A program made the position numbers and the translations under genes. A stretch of 64,000 nt of DNA from Corallochytrium limacisporum (taxonomy: Eukaryota > Opisthokonta), in the NCBI GenBank assembly GCA_002811645.1, contig PDIP01000037.1:1-64000 (forward strand), read 5' to 3'. Of this stretch, positions 1 to 10,877 are shown in pieces. Position 1 is the first letter of the stretch, and every line of letters begins with the position of its first letter. The notes beneath the pieces were generated by a model that saw nothing but the letters and a program-made list of their open reading frames with translations, ran no database searches and was not told the DNA's origin.

Positions 1-657
1 CCCCACCCCGGGGCACGGTGATTTTTCCCCCTTTCCATCCCACCGCGCAACCACCGTTGACACAGCAGCAGCACTGAAGTCTGTCTGTGTGCTTTCTCTA
101 CTTGTTCTCGCGGTGGCGCTTTGCTGGTTGCTGACAGGGGGGAACGGACTGTGGTCGCTCGCTCACTCGCTCCAGGTGTGTGTGCGCCGCGTGACACAAG
201 ATCCGTGCCGTTACCCCGTGAGGCAAGAGTGACGGTTCAGTGGTCTTTTCTTTGGTGGAATCGCGGAAGGCAAAAAATTGCCTCCTGGTACACCCCGGGC
301 CAGGTGTGCGAGGGCCAAAGCACACACAGAGCGATAATTGAACGGGAAGAAAAGGGGGGCAGAATGAGGAGGGGAGGGACCGGGAGGATTAGAAAATGCA
401 TATACTGACCTCTGCATTATTGCGTCACGAGGCGAAGCCGGCAGAGGTTTACGTTCGAGTGGGTTGAGGATGTACATACTGGTGGATTAGGATGTGATGA
501 AGTAGTGGTGGTCTATTGGAGGCCGTGTTGGGTGGTACAAGTTCTCGGTATCCATGTCCAGATATTGTGATCTGCCGGACAGCTATGGGCAGAATACGCG
601 GTTGGACACAGCTTTGACAGCACACGGCACACGACGTGTGCAGATCAAAAGCATACA
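1..657. other. Intergenic, 3' of the Nup133-like gene
   Basis: I see no gene here. The stretch opens with a C-run/G-run tract of the kind found in the two-way promoters of this window, so the left end may belong to the promoter of a gene lying outside it. The rest should hold the 3' untranslated region of the Nup133-like gene. Short open frames are present on both strands but none resembles a known protein. Confidence 0.5.
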
Positions 658-3600
658 TTAGGAAGTCTGATTAGAGGGAGAGAATGCGTCTGGGCGCGTG
701 ATCTTCCTGCGGTCCCGCAGGGACCGCCTGCCCGTGGACGCAGGGATACTGTCCGTTGAGGTCACTGCGACAGCAGCTGCTGCCGCCGCTGCGGCGGCTG
801 CTGAGGCCGCATCCACAGCTGTGGTCTTCCCCTTTCTACCACGACCTTTGCTCGTGGGTGCCGTCGTTTTGCCACTTGTAGTAGCATTGTCAGCTGCCGT
901 GGCTGCCTTACCACGCTTGCCCCTCTGACGAGGGCGGCCGGGAGAAGGCGGTGGTCCCGAGGCAGAACGTGGTGTCATTTCCGCCACGCTCGCGGCCGTC
1001 GCGGCTGCAGTGACCTCGTTTGCCTGTGCTAGGGCAGCAGAATCCAGGCTAAGGGCGTCAGCGACGGCCTTGGCTGCTGCAGCTGCCTGGGCTTCGGTAC
1101 TGGATTTCGTCTTGGGCTGGCGTTTCTTAGTTCCAGCGCGGCGCGTGACCTTTGGCGAAATTGGCTTCGACGACGGTGCTCCTTCAGCAGCAAGTGACTT
1201 CAACTCCTGTCGGCGCTTTGATGCCTCTGAAGAGGCCAATGCGGCCGTAGTTGCAGGAGACTTCAGTCCACCGGCGGTTGCCGTCTTCGGTGCTTGTTTT
1301 AATGCTGACTGCACAAATTCGGCCAGTGGCGACTTTGCCTTGACTGGGCTCTGCTGCTTTCGCATCGGTGAGGTTACGTCGTCTGTTGGTCCCAATGGTT
1401 TCATGCCCATACTCCGCTTCTGTGGAGTAATATTTGTAGATGGACCAGGAGGCGGAGACTCATCCATGGCGGAAATATCGGCCATCATCGGGGTAGAAGA
1501 TTGGTCAATGGTGGCGGCTCGAGCCTGTCGGTGCTTCAGAGCGGACGCTGGTGATGACCTGGTGGCATTGTTCAGAATGTGGTCACGGATACGCTTCTCC
1601 TCGGCTTGGCGCCGTCGTTCACGGGCACGGTCTTGTACCTGCATGGCATTGGGAAACAGAAGGTGGTCAATGTCTTCCCTTTGGTCAGCGCGAAGGACGT
1701 TCGGCAAAGACAGAAAGGCCAGGCGTGCTGCCAGCAGATGTGCCTGGGTTTCCATTGCGTTCAACTGTTTCAGAGGACCCGGCGCTGTCTCACCAGTATC
1801 CATGTCGGTAGATTCCTGGCCAGCATCCTCTGCGATCACCTCCTCGGCCATTTCTGAAGCCAAGGCAAACGCCGCGGCAGCACGACCCAGGCCGTCGAGG
1901 AGAACAAACGCCATGTCGCGTTCTTTGGCGGTGCCACAGCTGCTCAGGTACTCGATAAAACGTTCCATCTCCTCGTCGGTCAACATTAGCCCCGTTACAT
2001 CCCGCAAACAACCGCCACGGCGGCAGAGATCAAAGAAGAGGTTGTAGATGGACTTGCTTAATTGCTTGACACCTTCTTCAACTTCGATACCAAAGCTTCG
2101 GGATGCTTCATCAGCGTTGGCCATTTCCACCGCAGCAAAGCGCCGGGTCTCACGCAGGGCATCCACCATGCGTCCGTGGCTGATCATAGCTTCCAAGCGC
2201 ACCGCCACACTCCATGTATTCTCAGCATCTTCGTGATTAAGACCAACGGCAAGGGCTGGCATGCCACCTAGAGGCAGCATGGGCAACGCCTCAAGCACCT
2301 GACCAAGGGCCGGATCGCGCATGCGGTCCAGCAGGTCCGCACTTGTCAGGAATGGCAAACCAGTGTGGACGCTCTCCAGCAATCCATTGCGGATCACTTC
2401 GTAGCGAATACGGTGCAAGATCGTAGCCTGCCGTTGTAGCTCGTCCTTGGATCCGGTTGCATGCATCGATGAAAACGAAGTGCCCGTGTGCAGGTCGTCA
2501 TTGGCGCCCAACAAGGCAAAAAGAATAGAATCGTACAAGACCATCGCAGTCAGAAAGTCGTTGACGTTACGGTCGACTGAAAGTTGTTCGGCCTGCGCCC
2601 CCATAAACGCCCGCAGGGTGCTCAGATCGTGCCCTATGTCTCTGTGTGGTGCTAATGGATTCTCATCGGAGCCATGGGCCAAGCCGACCAGGTAGAGACT
2701 TAGGTGCTGGGCAACCGATGGATTGGTCACAGGACTGAAACTGGCCCCCTTTACCGAACACAGCATCAGAAGCCCCAGTCCATTCATATTGCGCATTTGT
2801 CGCAGTAGCGCGCGATCGCCGGTTGGTGCTAGCTCCTTCGCCAACAGTCCAACCAACAGAGGCTGAGCTTCAGTCTCAATGGCTTTCAGCAGAATCTTGC
2901 TACAATGAATCAGTTTCGACTTCGGGACCACATTGGTGTGCAAGTAGCCGATTGCAGCCAAATGTGTGGCATGCGTTTCTAAGATACGTGCACGATCGCT
3001 GAGTAGTGCGTTCTGGCGCAAGTGCTTCATATACGGATCCTGCTCGGGGCCCATTCCCTCCGACGGGCCAATGAGGCGTTCTAGAGCACGATATAGAGCA
3101 GCCAGGCTGGTGCCGACCCTTTGCCATTGTGCCATTGCCGCTGCAGACCACTGTGTTACAGGCGTGGACTCTGCTCGTCCGGCCATCACGCGCTCTACTG
3201 CTTTCTTTTTCTTGGCTGCTTCGGTCGAAATACCACTGTCCTTGACATCGGCCAGGTGCTCGAGCAGGGTGTCAAAGGTGCGAAGCCAGTAGGCAGCCCT
3301 CTGATCAGTCCATACTCGCAGCTGGCGTAACGGAGCCGCCTGCTCCGAGGGCCAGCTCTGGACGTCCTGAACAACAACTCCAGCACTGTTCTCAATGAAA
3401 AAACACAGGTCCAGCAAGAGAGCACGCAGGGGAACGTCGTGTTCCCGTACCCATTGGTTTGCTCCGTATGAGTTTGCCGGCGGCAGATCCTCCACGGAAC
3501 CTCCCAATAGGGACAGCACATCGTCTCCAGCAGAGAGTTGCGTGTGGGTCTGGTATAGTTTCTCGAGACGACGCACTGACGGCGTGGATCGCAGGCGGAG

Positions 3601-4962
3601 CAGAGCCGTGTATGTGTCGTATAGCAGTGCATTGTCTGTACTTAGTACGGTCGAGTCCGTGTTCATCTGGCTCAGGAATTCCTCCAACGGGTCGCTCAAT
3701 TCTACGACTGCCGTGTAGGTTGAACTGGACAGAGTGCCGCAGAAAGCAATGAGGTCAACCCGCTCACCATGTCTGTAGATACGGTGCAAAGCCAGCCGCC
3801 CATTAAAATCATGAGGCAAGGGGTACGTGTAGAATCGTACAAAGCTGGGCGCATCGCTGGCATTTTGCATAGGCAGGATGTTGAAGACAGCGTCCATATG
3901 CCCACCATCCTCTGCAGACAATTCTATAATAGAAATGGTAGTGGAGTCCGCGTGCTCACTTACGAGGTACACGCCCTCTGGTGCCTTTTTCAACCGATTT
4001 GGTACCGTTCGACCTTGAGCCACGATGACAGGCAGTACACGAGACGACGTCTCTGTCAAGCTCCATGCCTTACCACCCATCACCGAGGACCCTTGGACCC
4101 CGAGCAAAATGACAGACCCGCCTTCCTCGCTTCCGAGTAAGAGATATCCCGCTGATAGTGTCTCAACAAATTGACTCGACAGTCCTCCGGACCGGATCAA
4201 AGACTCGATGTTTGCAAGAAACTCTGAAGTCCGCACTGTTCCCGCAAAAGTCAGCGGTTGACTATAGCGCCGTGTGCGCAAGTCCACCCGGTAGATATCA
4301 CACGTCTGTGTAATCACTATGATTTCCACATGGGGCGCTCCTGCTTCCCAAGCTAACTTGGCTGTCGGGTGGACAGGATCCACCCTGAGGGCCATTTCGT
4401 CAGCACAGCAGCTCACAGCAATGGAAGGCAGTACACCTTCGTCCAAGACGACTTGAAGATTCAGTTCAGCTGTGAGCACAAAGACACTCCCGTCGTAGCA
4501 TGTCATAGCTGCGATTCGTGCAGTTCCAAAAGGTTCGTCAACAGCCGGAAGTGCACAAACAGCCCCGATAGTTTCCGCAATGGCAATGCTGCGGACCACA
4601 ATGGTGTCCTTCTTTCGGCTCAAACACACTAGGCAGGTATTGTAGTATACAGACGGAACCTCATCGTCCACATTGATCTGCGTTTCGTAGTCCCGAATGA
4701 GAAGGAGCAAATAATCCTCTGTCCTCCTCCTACCATCCTTACCCTCTACGATGGCTACTGGTGCCACATGCTTAAGATCTTTTGTGCTACTAATTGAAAC
4801 TAAGGTTGGATAGGTCCATTGGTCTTCCACGGGTTCTAGGCTGGATGTCGGTGTGACAGTAACAGCACCGTCCTCTCCAACCCACCACGCATGGTTGCTA
4901 AAGCGGGCTCTTCCGTGAAACAGCACTTTGCTATCAGGACCTGGTGTTGCGACAGGCGACAT
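658..4962 (-). CDS. Probable nucleoporin, Nup133-like, with a basic C-terminal tail
   Basis: Single-exon frame of 1434 residues. I place the start at the ATG ending at 4962; the frame extends 18 codons further, but only to a GTG. The first 450 residues or so are beta-rich, as in a propeller. Residues 500-1130 are helical, with segments that loosely resemble the Nup133 alpha-solenoid, including a late NAMETQA-type helix. Nup133 is a scaffold of the Y-complex of the nuclear pore. The family is usually near 1150 residues. The extra 300 here are a low-complexity lysine, proline and alanine tail with RGKRGKA and GRGRKGK patches and alanine runs near residue 1390. It is head-to-head with CLASP across 1.3 kb. 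Nup155 or an unrelated propeller-solenoid protein is possible; the assignment rests on weak similarity. Confidence 0.5.
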   Translation of the reverse strand: MSPVATPGPDSKVLFHGRARFSNHAWWVGEDGAVTVTPTSSLEPVEDQWTYPTLVSISSTKDLKHVAPVAIVEGKDGRRRTEDYLLLLIRDYETQINVDDEVPSVYYNTCLVCLSRKKDTIVVRSIAIAETIGAVCALPAVDEPFGTARIAAMTCYDGSVFVLTAELNLQVVLDEGVLPSIAVSCCADEMALRVDPVHPTAKLAWEAGAPHVEIIVITQTCDIYRVDLRTRRYSQPLTFAGTVRTSEFLANIESLIRSGGLSSQFVETLSAGYLLLGSEEGGSVILLGVQGSSVMGGKAWSLTETSSRVLPVIVAQGRTVPNRLKKAPEGVYLVSEHADSTTISIIELSAEDGGHMDAVFNILPMQNASDAPSFVRFYTYPLPHDFNGRLALHRIYRHGERVDLIAFCGTLSSSTYTAVVELSDPLEEFLSQMNTDSTVLSTDNALLYDTYTALLRLRSTPSVRRLEKLYQTHTQLSAGDDVLSLLGGSVEDLPPANSYGANQWVREHDVPLRALLLDLCFFIENSAGVVVQDVQSWPSEQAAPLRQLRVWTDQRAAYWLRTFDTLLEHLADVKDSGISTEAAKKKKAVERVMAGRAESTPVTQWSAAAMAQWQRVGTSLAALYRALERLIGPSEGMGPEQDPYMKHLRQNALLSDRARILETHATHLAAIGYLHTNVVPKSKLIHCSKILLKAIETEAQPLLVGLLAKELAPTGDRALLRQMRNMNGLGLLMLCSVKGASFSPVTNPSVAQHLSLYLVGLAHGSDENPLAPHRDIGHDLSTLRAFMGAQAEQLSVDRNVNDFLTAMVLYDSILFALLGANDDLHTGTSFSSMHATGSKDELQRQATILHRIRYEVIRNGLLESVHTGLPFLTSADLLDRMRDPALGQVLEALPMLPLGGMPALAVGLNHEDAENTWSVAVRLEAMISHGRMVDALRETRRFAAVEMANADEASRSFGIEVEEGVKQLSKSIYNLFFDLCRRGGCLRDVTGLMLTDEEMERFIEYLSSCGTAKERDMAFVLLDGLGRAAAAFALASEMAEEVIAEDAGQESTDMDTGETAPGPLKQLNAMETQAHLLAARLAFLSLPNVLRADQREDIDHLLFPNAMQVQDRARERRRQAEEKRIRDHILNNATRSSPASALKHRQARAATIDQSSTPMMADISAMDESPPPGPSTNITPQKRSMGMKPLGPTDDVTSPMRKQQSPVKAKSPLAEFVQSALKQAPKTATAGGLKSPATTAALASSEASKRRQELKSLAAEGAPSSKPISPKVTRRAGTKKRQPKTKSSTEAQAAAAAKAVADALSLDSAALAQANEVTAAATAASVAEMTPRSASGPPPSPGRPRQRGKRGKAATAADNATTSGKTTAPTSKGRGRKGKTTAVDAASAAAAAAAAAAVAVTSTDSIPASTGRRSLRDRRKITRPDAFSPSNQTS
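763..806 (-). repeat. Alanine-coding GC-rich tract
   Basis: A run of GCN codons encodes about ten consecutive alanines near the C-terminus of the Nup133-like protein. Third positions are mixed, so it is not a pure trinucleotide repeat and looks selected at protein level or old. Confidence 0.8.
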
Positions 4963-6260
4963 ATTTCGGTTTTGGTGTTCGTGGCAGATAGCGCCTAGAG
5001 AGCTTGGACCATTCACGACATGCTTTGCTTGTGACAGTGATGTGTGTTTGGCTTTCCCGGGACGTTTTGGCTACGAATCACCCAGTTTTCTTCAACATTT
5101 CAGCCAAAGGATACTGTTTCCGTATACCCGATCTACTTGCTTAAATACAAATGAGTATACACATATGCGTACATACACGCGCGGTGTATGGCACTGGGAT
5201 GACACGCAAGTATATGTCGTCTATCCATGCAATCACTTCCCCCCGTCCCCATATTGCTCGCCACACGGGGTGCAGCTGGAGGTGCCTCGGGCGTTGGGAA
5301 TGCACCAGCTTTTGCAGGCCCTTTGATTCACTGCCACCACCAGTACACGTCCCAACGAAGAAAACAAAGCGACAAAAGCCGCGAGGAGACGAAGAGAGCA
5401 AAGAGGGCGGGCCGAGCATAAGGGGCACACAACGGCCACGACGCCCATGATTTGATATACTTTCCAAGGGCTCCATGAAAGACGGTGTTTCCAAACGCGC
5501 TCCGCTTCCCCACCTTGTTCCCCATAGTGAAAGGAAACAGGGCCTGCTGCAATAGAAAAGTTGGGGGAGAAAGGGGGGGGACTCTGGGTATACCCTCACA
5601 CCGAAGGGTCCGAAGGGCAAACGAAAGGGAGCAAAAACAGAGAGACCAAACGGGGCAACCACCTTTTCGCTGGGGCACCTCCCCTTCCTTGAACCCCCTT
5701 TGCATTTTTCCCGCGCAAAGAAGAGCCGGTTGTTTCAGTATCGAAAGCGGTACCCCAAACAGAGGCCCGGTTGCACGGGTACCCACCCACTGGCTTTGTG
5801 ATGGCCGCCCTCTGCTGGGTGACCGTCAGGATCCACTGAACGGCGCTGGTGTCCCTCTCGGCCGAGAGATTTCCCGCCCTTAGCAATAGCGGCGGGCCCC
5901 ATACCGAAGTCGCTGACGGTGGTGTGATCTCGGTGTGCATGCAGTTGAAGGGTACTTCAGGGCGTTTCTCTCATGTGTGTACCCGTATCTGCCACACAGA
6001 TTTCTTTTTCGTACGTACCTCGTGACCATTGGTGAAAAGGCACAGAATTCAGCTGCATGTACTCTTCTGTATCACCAGGCACCGTGTGTTTGATTCCGAA
6101 TTGGTTTTGCAAAGAGCACCCTACTTGGATCAGAAGATAGCCAATATTGACTTCACTGGGTTTGTAGACACACCATACAATAGAGCAATTCCATACGGCA
6201 ATGAGAATACGTTGATGAATCCGCAGAGAGATTAGAGAATAGTCATCAACCTTTATCATA
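4963..6260. promoter_or_regulatory. Two-way promoter region, Nup133-like / CLASP
   Basis: 1.3 kb lies between two start codons on opposite strands. It contains a G-run near 5561-5580, a GGTACC at about 5746 and another at about 5779, and an E2F-type TTTCCCGCC at 5870-5878. I find no convincing gene inside; the open frames overlap one another on both strands and have low-complexity products. Confidence 0.55.
5870..5878 (+). promoter_or_regulatory. E2F-type motif TTTCCCGCC
   Basis: Exact match to the TTTSSCGC core, about 390 bases upstream of the CLASP start. A single 8-base match can occur by chance, so this is only suggestive. Confidence 0.3.
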
Positions 6261-9200
6261 ATGCCAAGTGCAGATGGTGTTGGGTCTGTGAGAAGGACAA
6301 CTGTCCGTCGGCATTACAGTAAGTCGCCGAGTCCTACGAGACTTCCGCGTACTCCTCTTGGGGTTAGTAATGAACAGCAAATACCTGCCGTAGATAACAG
6401 TGATGTTCAGAATGACTATTTAGAGTGTACAGGTTCTGATCATGAGAACAGACTTCCCAGTCCGCAGGGAATTCACAAGACGAGTGACACGCCATTGGGA
6501 CAGCATTTAAATGAGTTTTTCAAGGGTAGTAGACTCAGTAACGCGTCTGACTGGCGCTCACCCGACCGCGACGCTACACTACAGAATGCTACGTCATCTT
6601 CAGTGCTTGGTGGGCAGTCGGTCGTGGACACTCCAGTTAGTGGAATTGCAAGTATTCACAATGCTAATACGACTGTACCAACAACCGTATTGGCAAGTGA
6701 AATGTCAGATAACGGGATGTCTCAGAATGCAACGGCAGGAACGTCTGCTGGACAGGTCCCTCATCAAGTCGTAATGGGTAATGCTACTCCATCTATACAC
6801 CAGCAGACCAGAAGGTATGGAAGCGGTGGTATTGAGGACCTTGATGACGATGCGAACAGAAAAGCCGAACGGGAGCCCACCTCTACGGAAGAGGACATCT
6901 ATGGAAGTATGGGTAGATACGGAGAGTTTGTGCTAGCACTGAAGAAAGCAGACGGCAATGCGACTGGATTGCTTACTGTTGTAGATGCAATCTATGCGGC
7001 TCTATGTGGGTTCGGAGGCAAGGAAGCGATGGAGGCGCGAAATGCCCTGATCGATCACATTGCTGATGATGTGCGCGGTGGACTGACACATCGGCTTATT
7101 CCTCTAACAAAATCAACCCTGCCCAAACTAGCGGCTGCATCCTTCCGGTGCCTCAGTATTATTGCGTTGGATGTCCCAAAGGCATTGCTGGATGCGAGAG
7201 AAAGTTTGAGTGCCGGGTGTGCGTCTCGATTTGGTGACACAAATGCAGCGACTGCCACGGCTGCTTTTGAATGTTTCCAGTCCCTGCTGCCGAATTTGGA
7301 CTATGATCACATTGTAAGTGCCTTGGGCATCGGCCTCGGAAAGCGTTCCCCACGATCACACGAATATTGCTTGAATATTCTGAAGTCAAGGGTGCGTAAC
7401 AACGCTGTCGAAGGCGCACAGATGGTGAAGGTTCATGAGGAGATCATCCGCGATATCAACGAAGACAAATCAAGCACGACAACCATAAGAAATCTGTGCA
7501 GCGATCTTCTGCAGTTGATCTCTGGCGATGGCAAGGGTTCTAAAGCTCAGTGTTCCACCCCAATGGCTGCGCATCACATGTTCAATCACTCATCACCCGA
7601 ACTGATAAGCAAGAGCCCTCCAGGTCCTGCGTTCTTGGCCAGTGCTCAAGCCCATCAAGAGGCTAAGGGGGTCAGTGGATCTGCCGCGGACCGCCTCAGC
7701 ACCATGTCCACAGAGCAGGAAGAACGTCTTCTCAACTCAGGCAGCTTAACTGGCACAGATGAGGCAACCGGTGGTGATGGACACCTGGGAACTGGTAGTC
7801 TCGAGGCGCACGCATCTCGTGATAGGATGGACGTGATGCCGGCCCTGAAGCCATTGACCAAGGCAAAGAGCGACATTGCCATAAGTGGAGAATCTAGCAA
7901 GGGTCTTCATAAGCGTACTGAAAGTGCTGGTGGCATCCCAAGTATGCCTCGTTCTACTGCTTCCGCGTCGTCCTTGACTGGAGTAGGCCGGCGCCCCAAC
8001 TCAGCCGGGTCTGGTCACGGACGCTTGGATCGTGGCAGCGGGCTGAGCCAGAGCCAACGATCGTTGAGCATGCACTGTGTGTCATCTCAGGGCTCTCTGT
8101 CGCACGTGACTCTGCTAGATGTACAAGAGTTTGAAGACTTTAGTGACGTGGCCGTCATTCAGATGACCAGTGCTCGTGCTCTAGAACAAGATTTGCAACA
8201 CATCTGTGAGGATTTGAACAATTCCAACAAGGATTGGGAGCAGCGGAGTGCGTCTCTAAAACGTCTGCGAGGCCTCGTGCTTGATGAAGGAGTACGGAAT
8301 CATTCTGTATGGAATGCCAACCTCAAGGACGTGACAGAAGCGGTTGCAGCCGCAATTGCTGACCTGCGGTCCACGCTTGTGCGTGAAGCCTGTGCTACTG
8401 CCTGCTGTTTTGCACAAACTCTTGGTCACAACTACGAGGCCGAGTCTGAGTTGCTCCTGCCGGCTCTACTGCGGCAGGTGTTTGTGCGGACCAAGATTAT
8501 AGCCGAGTCTGCTCACGTCTGTTTTGTGCAGCTCATCCGCTACTGTCAGGGTGGACGCTATATTCCGTTGCTGCACCAAACGCTGCTCAAGTCACGCAGC
8601 GCTACTCAGCGTAGCCGTGCTGCTGAGTACCTTTTCTTGATCCTAGAGGATTGGCCGGCCCGCGAGACTAACAAGGCGCTTGAGAAGCAGCTAGGTCTAC
8701 TCGTGGAGGCTGTCAAGTCTGGTATCACTGACGGTGATGTACAGACCCGCGCGCACTCTCGAATGGCTTTCTGGGCCTTCCATCGGCTGTTCGGAATGCG
8801 TGCGGAGACCCTGCTCAATGAAATGGATTTGCGGCAGCAAAAGACTTTGTCACAGAGCCGTCGTGAGTACCAGAAGCAGCGCGCTATTCGGGAGGGTGAT
8901 ACAAATGCTGCCCTGGCAACTTCACTCCATGATTCTCCGTCCTCTGCACAGCCGCAGCAGCTCCGTGCTGCTACTGTAAAGCGGGCTGTGTCCGCCCCGC
9001 GATCCCGCACCGCCGCTTCGTTGAACACGGTCCCTTCGGAGAACGTGCTGGACGATTCCGCCACCACAACCGGCGTCAGTGGCAAGATCAAGCCTCGCCT
9101 TGGATCTCTTTCCACGTTGGCCACCTCGGAGCCTACACCGTCAGAAGAACCATCGTCTTCTGGAGGCGATGTGGTCCGGTCCGCGGCCACTCCAGTCGCC

Positions 9201-10877
9201 ACGCACAAGGCTGCTTCCATGAAGACGCGGTCGTTGATTTCGGCAGATCGCCGTCGTGCCAAGGCACAGCGTGCAGGTAACGTTTCTGCAACAGGAAGCA
9301 AGTTCGACGCTGCGCCTGTGACCATTGTGGCTGGCGGAAGCCGTTCGACTCCAAACATTAAAGCGGCAAGCAGCGTCTCTTCTGTCGCCAGTGCTGCTAC
9401 AGGTACTGCAAGTGGGCCAAGCACGACCACCATCGGACCGCGTCGAGTGCAAACCTCGAAGCCCGCAGAAAATTTGCACCAGCCGGTGATTAAGGACCAA
9501 AGGCCACGATTAGCTGTTGCAGCTGAGCGAGTACCGAAGCACATGCCCCCAACCACCAGTGTTACAGCGCCTACTGCTGTCCCCGCAACACCACAGGCTC
9601 CCTCTAGCGCCGCAGAGAAGGCTTTGAAACAGGCGTCCGCCTCTGCAACGACAAGCATAACTGCGGCAAGTGTGAGCAGTGCGAACACTGCTAGCGAAGT
9701 AGTGAAGTGGTTGTCTGCCCTACGACCGTTTGCCACTCCGCACGGACCTCGGGGCACGGGTAGCAGCCCGCGTGCAAACACCGTAAGCGATGGTGCCGTA
9801 CAAAGCGCTGAGGACACGCTCCTTGAACTAATTGTCGTAGCCCGAGAGTCCAAGGCAGCGCTGTGGGTCGCCAAGCTGCCGTCTGGAGCGCTGGGTGCTA
9901 CAGGAGTACGTGCCGTGTCGCCAACAACCAAGGGAGGGGTGTCCCGATCGCCGTCAACCAAGGGCAGTGAACCGCCGATGACTGTTGGAGTCAGCCTCCT
10001 TCGCACCGTCAGCCACATGCTTGTGAGCAGTACTTCAAAGTCCAAGCTGAGACAGCTATGTCTGCGCGTCCTGCGCAATGTGGCGCGCAGTCCGCCGTTG
10101 GTGCAGCAAGTCCTTCTGGCCGGTTGTGAAGGGAACGGAAGTGACGGCGGCAACAGTCTGCAAGCAATCAACACTGAAGCGAGTAAGAAGACTGTCCTGC
10201 GCCTGGCTGTGGCCAATGCCCTAGCTCAGTACGCCCTGCTGCCTGAAGACAAGGCTTTGCTGTCCCAGGTTGAGGTCACAATCGAGACTCTCGCGGACAC
10301 TGTGCCGGCTGAGGCCGGTTTTAGTCTTGCCATTGGACTCCTCACAGACCTCAGTGGGGTGGCTGAGAGCGCCGCAGCGCAAGCATCGACCCCATGCAAG
10401 ATCCCGGGGCCCTCAACGCAAAGGTCCGGTAACACTGTTGGGGCGGCCTCTCCGTCGCGAATTGCCGCGGAGAAAGCACGGACCACACGAGTCAATGCGC
10501 AGCTGGTTCCTTGCCTTAAGTTTGCGACGCGAGTCGTGCAGAAATGCACCCTTGGTCCGGTCACCAAGGACAGTGGCACCCACAACACTTCCCCTGCGCC
10601 ATCAAATGCGAACCTCTTCCGCAAGGACAGCAGCCTGCTACCAGCCCTTCTCCGGCCCGCCACTCCACTCTTTCATCACACCAGCACCGAAGTGAGAATG
10701 GCGGTAGTGTTTCTGCTAGTCGCCCTCCATGCCGCAGTCGGTGACACGCTCATGGGCCACTTGGACGGTCTGAGTGCGAGTCAGAAGCGTTTGTTGAATA
10801 TTTACATTCGGCGTGCCAAGGATGATCAGCAGCGGCAGAGCCAAGGTCGTACACTGTCCAGCGGTGGTGTGAACTGA
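6261..10877 (+). CDS. CLASP: CLASP-family microtubule-binding TOG protein
   Basis: Single-exon gene of 1538 residues starting at the first in-frame ATG. CLASPs bind microtubule plus ends through TOG arrays, suppress catastrophe and act at spindle, cortex and kinetochore. The clearest domain is at residues 630-870: a DWEQR entry, a VREAC helix and an AFWAFHRLF helix match the CLASP N-terminal TOG domain closely. A further helical HEAT-like block lies at about 215-390. Weaker ones sit near 1130-1330 and 1400-1510. Between them are long Ser/Pro/Arg/Lys-rich linkers, where +TIP-binding SxIP motifs would be expected. The length is close to animal CLASPs (about 1300-1540). Its 3' end faces COPA at 319 bases. 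The TOGARAM/crescerin family is a less likely alternative. Confidence 0.88.
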   Translation: MPSADGVGSVRRTTVRRHYSKSPSPTRLPRTPLGVSNEQQIPAVDNSDVQNDYLECTGSDHENRLPSPQGIHKTSDTPLGQHLNEFFKGSRLSNASDWRSPDRDATLQNATSSSVLGGQSVVDTPVSGIASIHNANTTVPTTVLASEMSDNGMSQNATAGTSAGQVPHQVVMGNATPSIHQQTRRYGSGGIEDLDDDANRKAEREPTSTEEDIYGSMGRYGEFVLALKKADGNATGLLTVVDAIYAALCGFGGKEAMEARNALIDHIADDVRGGLTHRLIPLTKSTLPKLAAASFRCLSIIALDVPKALLDARESLSAGCASRFGDTNAATATAAFECFQSLLPNLDYDHIVSALGIGLGKRSPRSHEYCLNILKSRVRNNAVEGAQMVKVHEEIIRDINEDKSSTTTIRNLCSDLLQLISGDGKGSKAQCSTPMAAHHMFNHSSPELISKSPPGPAFLASAQAHQEAKGVSGSAADRLSTMSTEQEERLLNSGSLTGTDEATGGDGHLGTGSLEAHASRDRMDVMPALKPLTKAKSDIAISGESSKGLHKRTESAGGIPSMPRSTASASSLTGVGRRPNSAGSGHGRLDRGSGLSQSQRSLSMHCVSSQGSLSHVTLLDVQEFEDFSDVAVIQMTSARALEQDLQHICEDLNNSNKDWEQRSASLKRLRGLVLDEGVRNHSVWNANLKDVTEAVAAAIADLRSTLVREACATACCFAQTLGHNYEAESELLLPALLRQVFVRTKIIAESAHVCFVQLIRYCQGGRYIPLLHQTLLKSRSATQRSRAAEYLFLILEDWPARETNKALEKQLGLLVEAVKSGITDGDVQTRAHSRMAFWAFHRLFGMRAETLLNEMDLRQQKTLSQSRREYQKQRAIREGDTNAALATSLHDSPSSAQPQQLRAATVKRAVSAPRSRTAASLNTVPSENVLDDSATTTGVSGKIKPRLGSLSTLATSEPTPSEEPSSSGGDVVRSAATPVATHKAASMKTRSLISADRRRAKAQRAGNVSATGSKFDAAPVTIVAGGSRSTPNIKAASSVSSVASAATGTASGPSTTTIGPRRVQTSKPAENLHQPVIKDQRPRLAVAAERVPKHMPPTTSVTAPTAVPATPQAPSSAAEKALKQASASATTSITAASVSSANTASEVVKWLSALRPFATPHGPRGTGSSPRANTVSDGAVQSAEDTLLELIVVARESKAALWVAKLPSGALGATGVRAVSPTTKGGVSRSPSTKGSEPPMTVGVSLLRTVSHMLVSSTSKSKLRQLCLRVLRNVARSPPLVQQVLLAGCEGNGSDGGNSLQAINTEASKKTVLRLAVANALAQYALLPEDKALLSQVEVTIETLADTVPAEAGFSLAIGLLTDLSGVAESAAAQASTPCKIPGPSTQRSGNTVGAASPSRIAAEKARTTRVNAQLVPCLKFATRVVQKCTLGPVTKDSGTHNTSPAPSNANLFRKDSSLLPALLRPATPLFHHTSTEVRMAVVFLLVALHAAVGDTLMGHLDGLSASQKRLLNIYIRRAKDDQQRQSQGRTLSSGGVN

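Noticed and set aside
1010..2047. 345-codon plus-strand open frame inside the Nup133-like gene
   Set aside because: Antisense shadow of the Ala/Lys/Ser-rich tail; composition is explained by the complementary strand.
8606..10216. 536-codon minus-strand open frame inside CLASP
   Set aside because: It is the antisense shadow of a Ser/Ala/Thr-rich linker of CLASP; its product is low complexity and resembles nothing, whereas the plus strand encodes conserved TOG domains.
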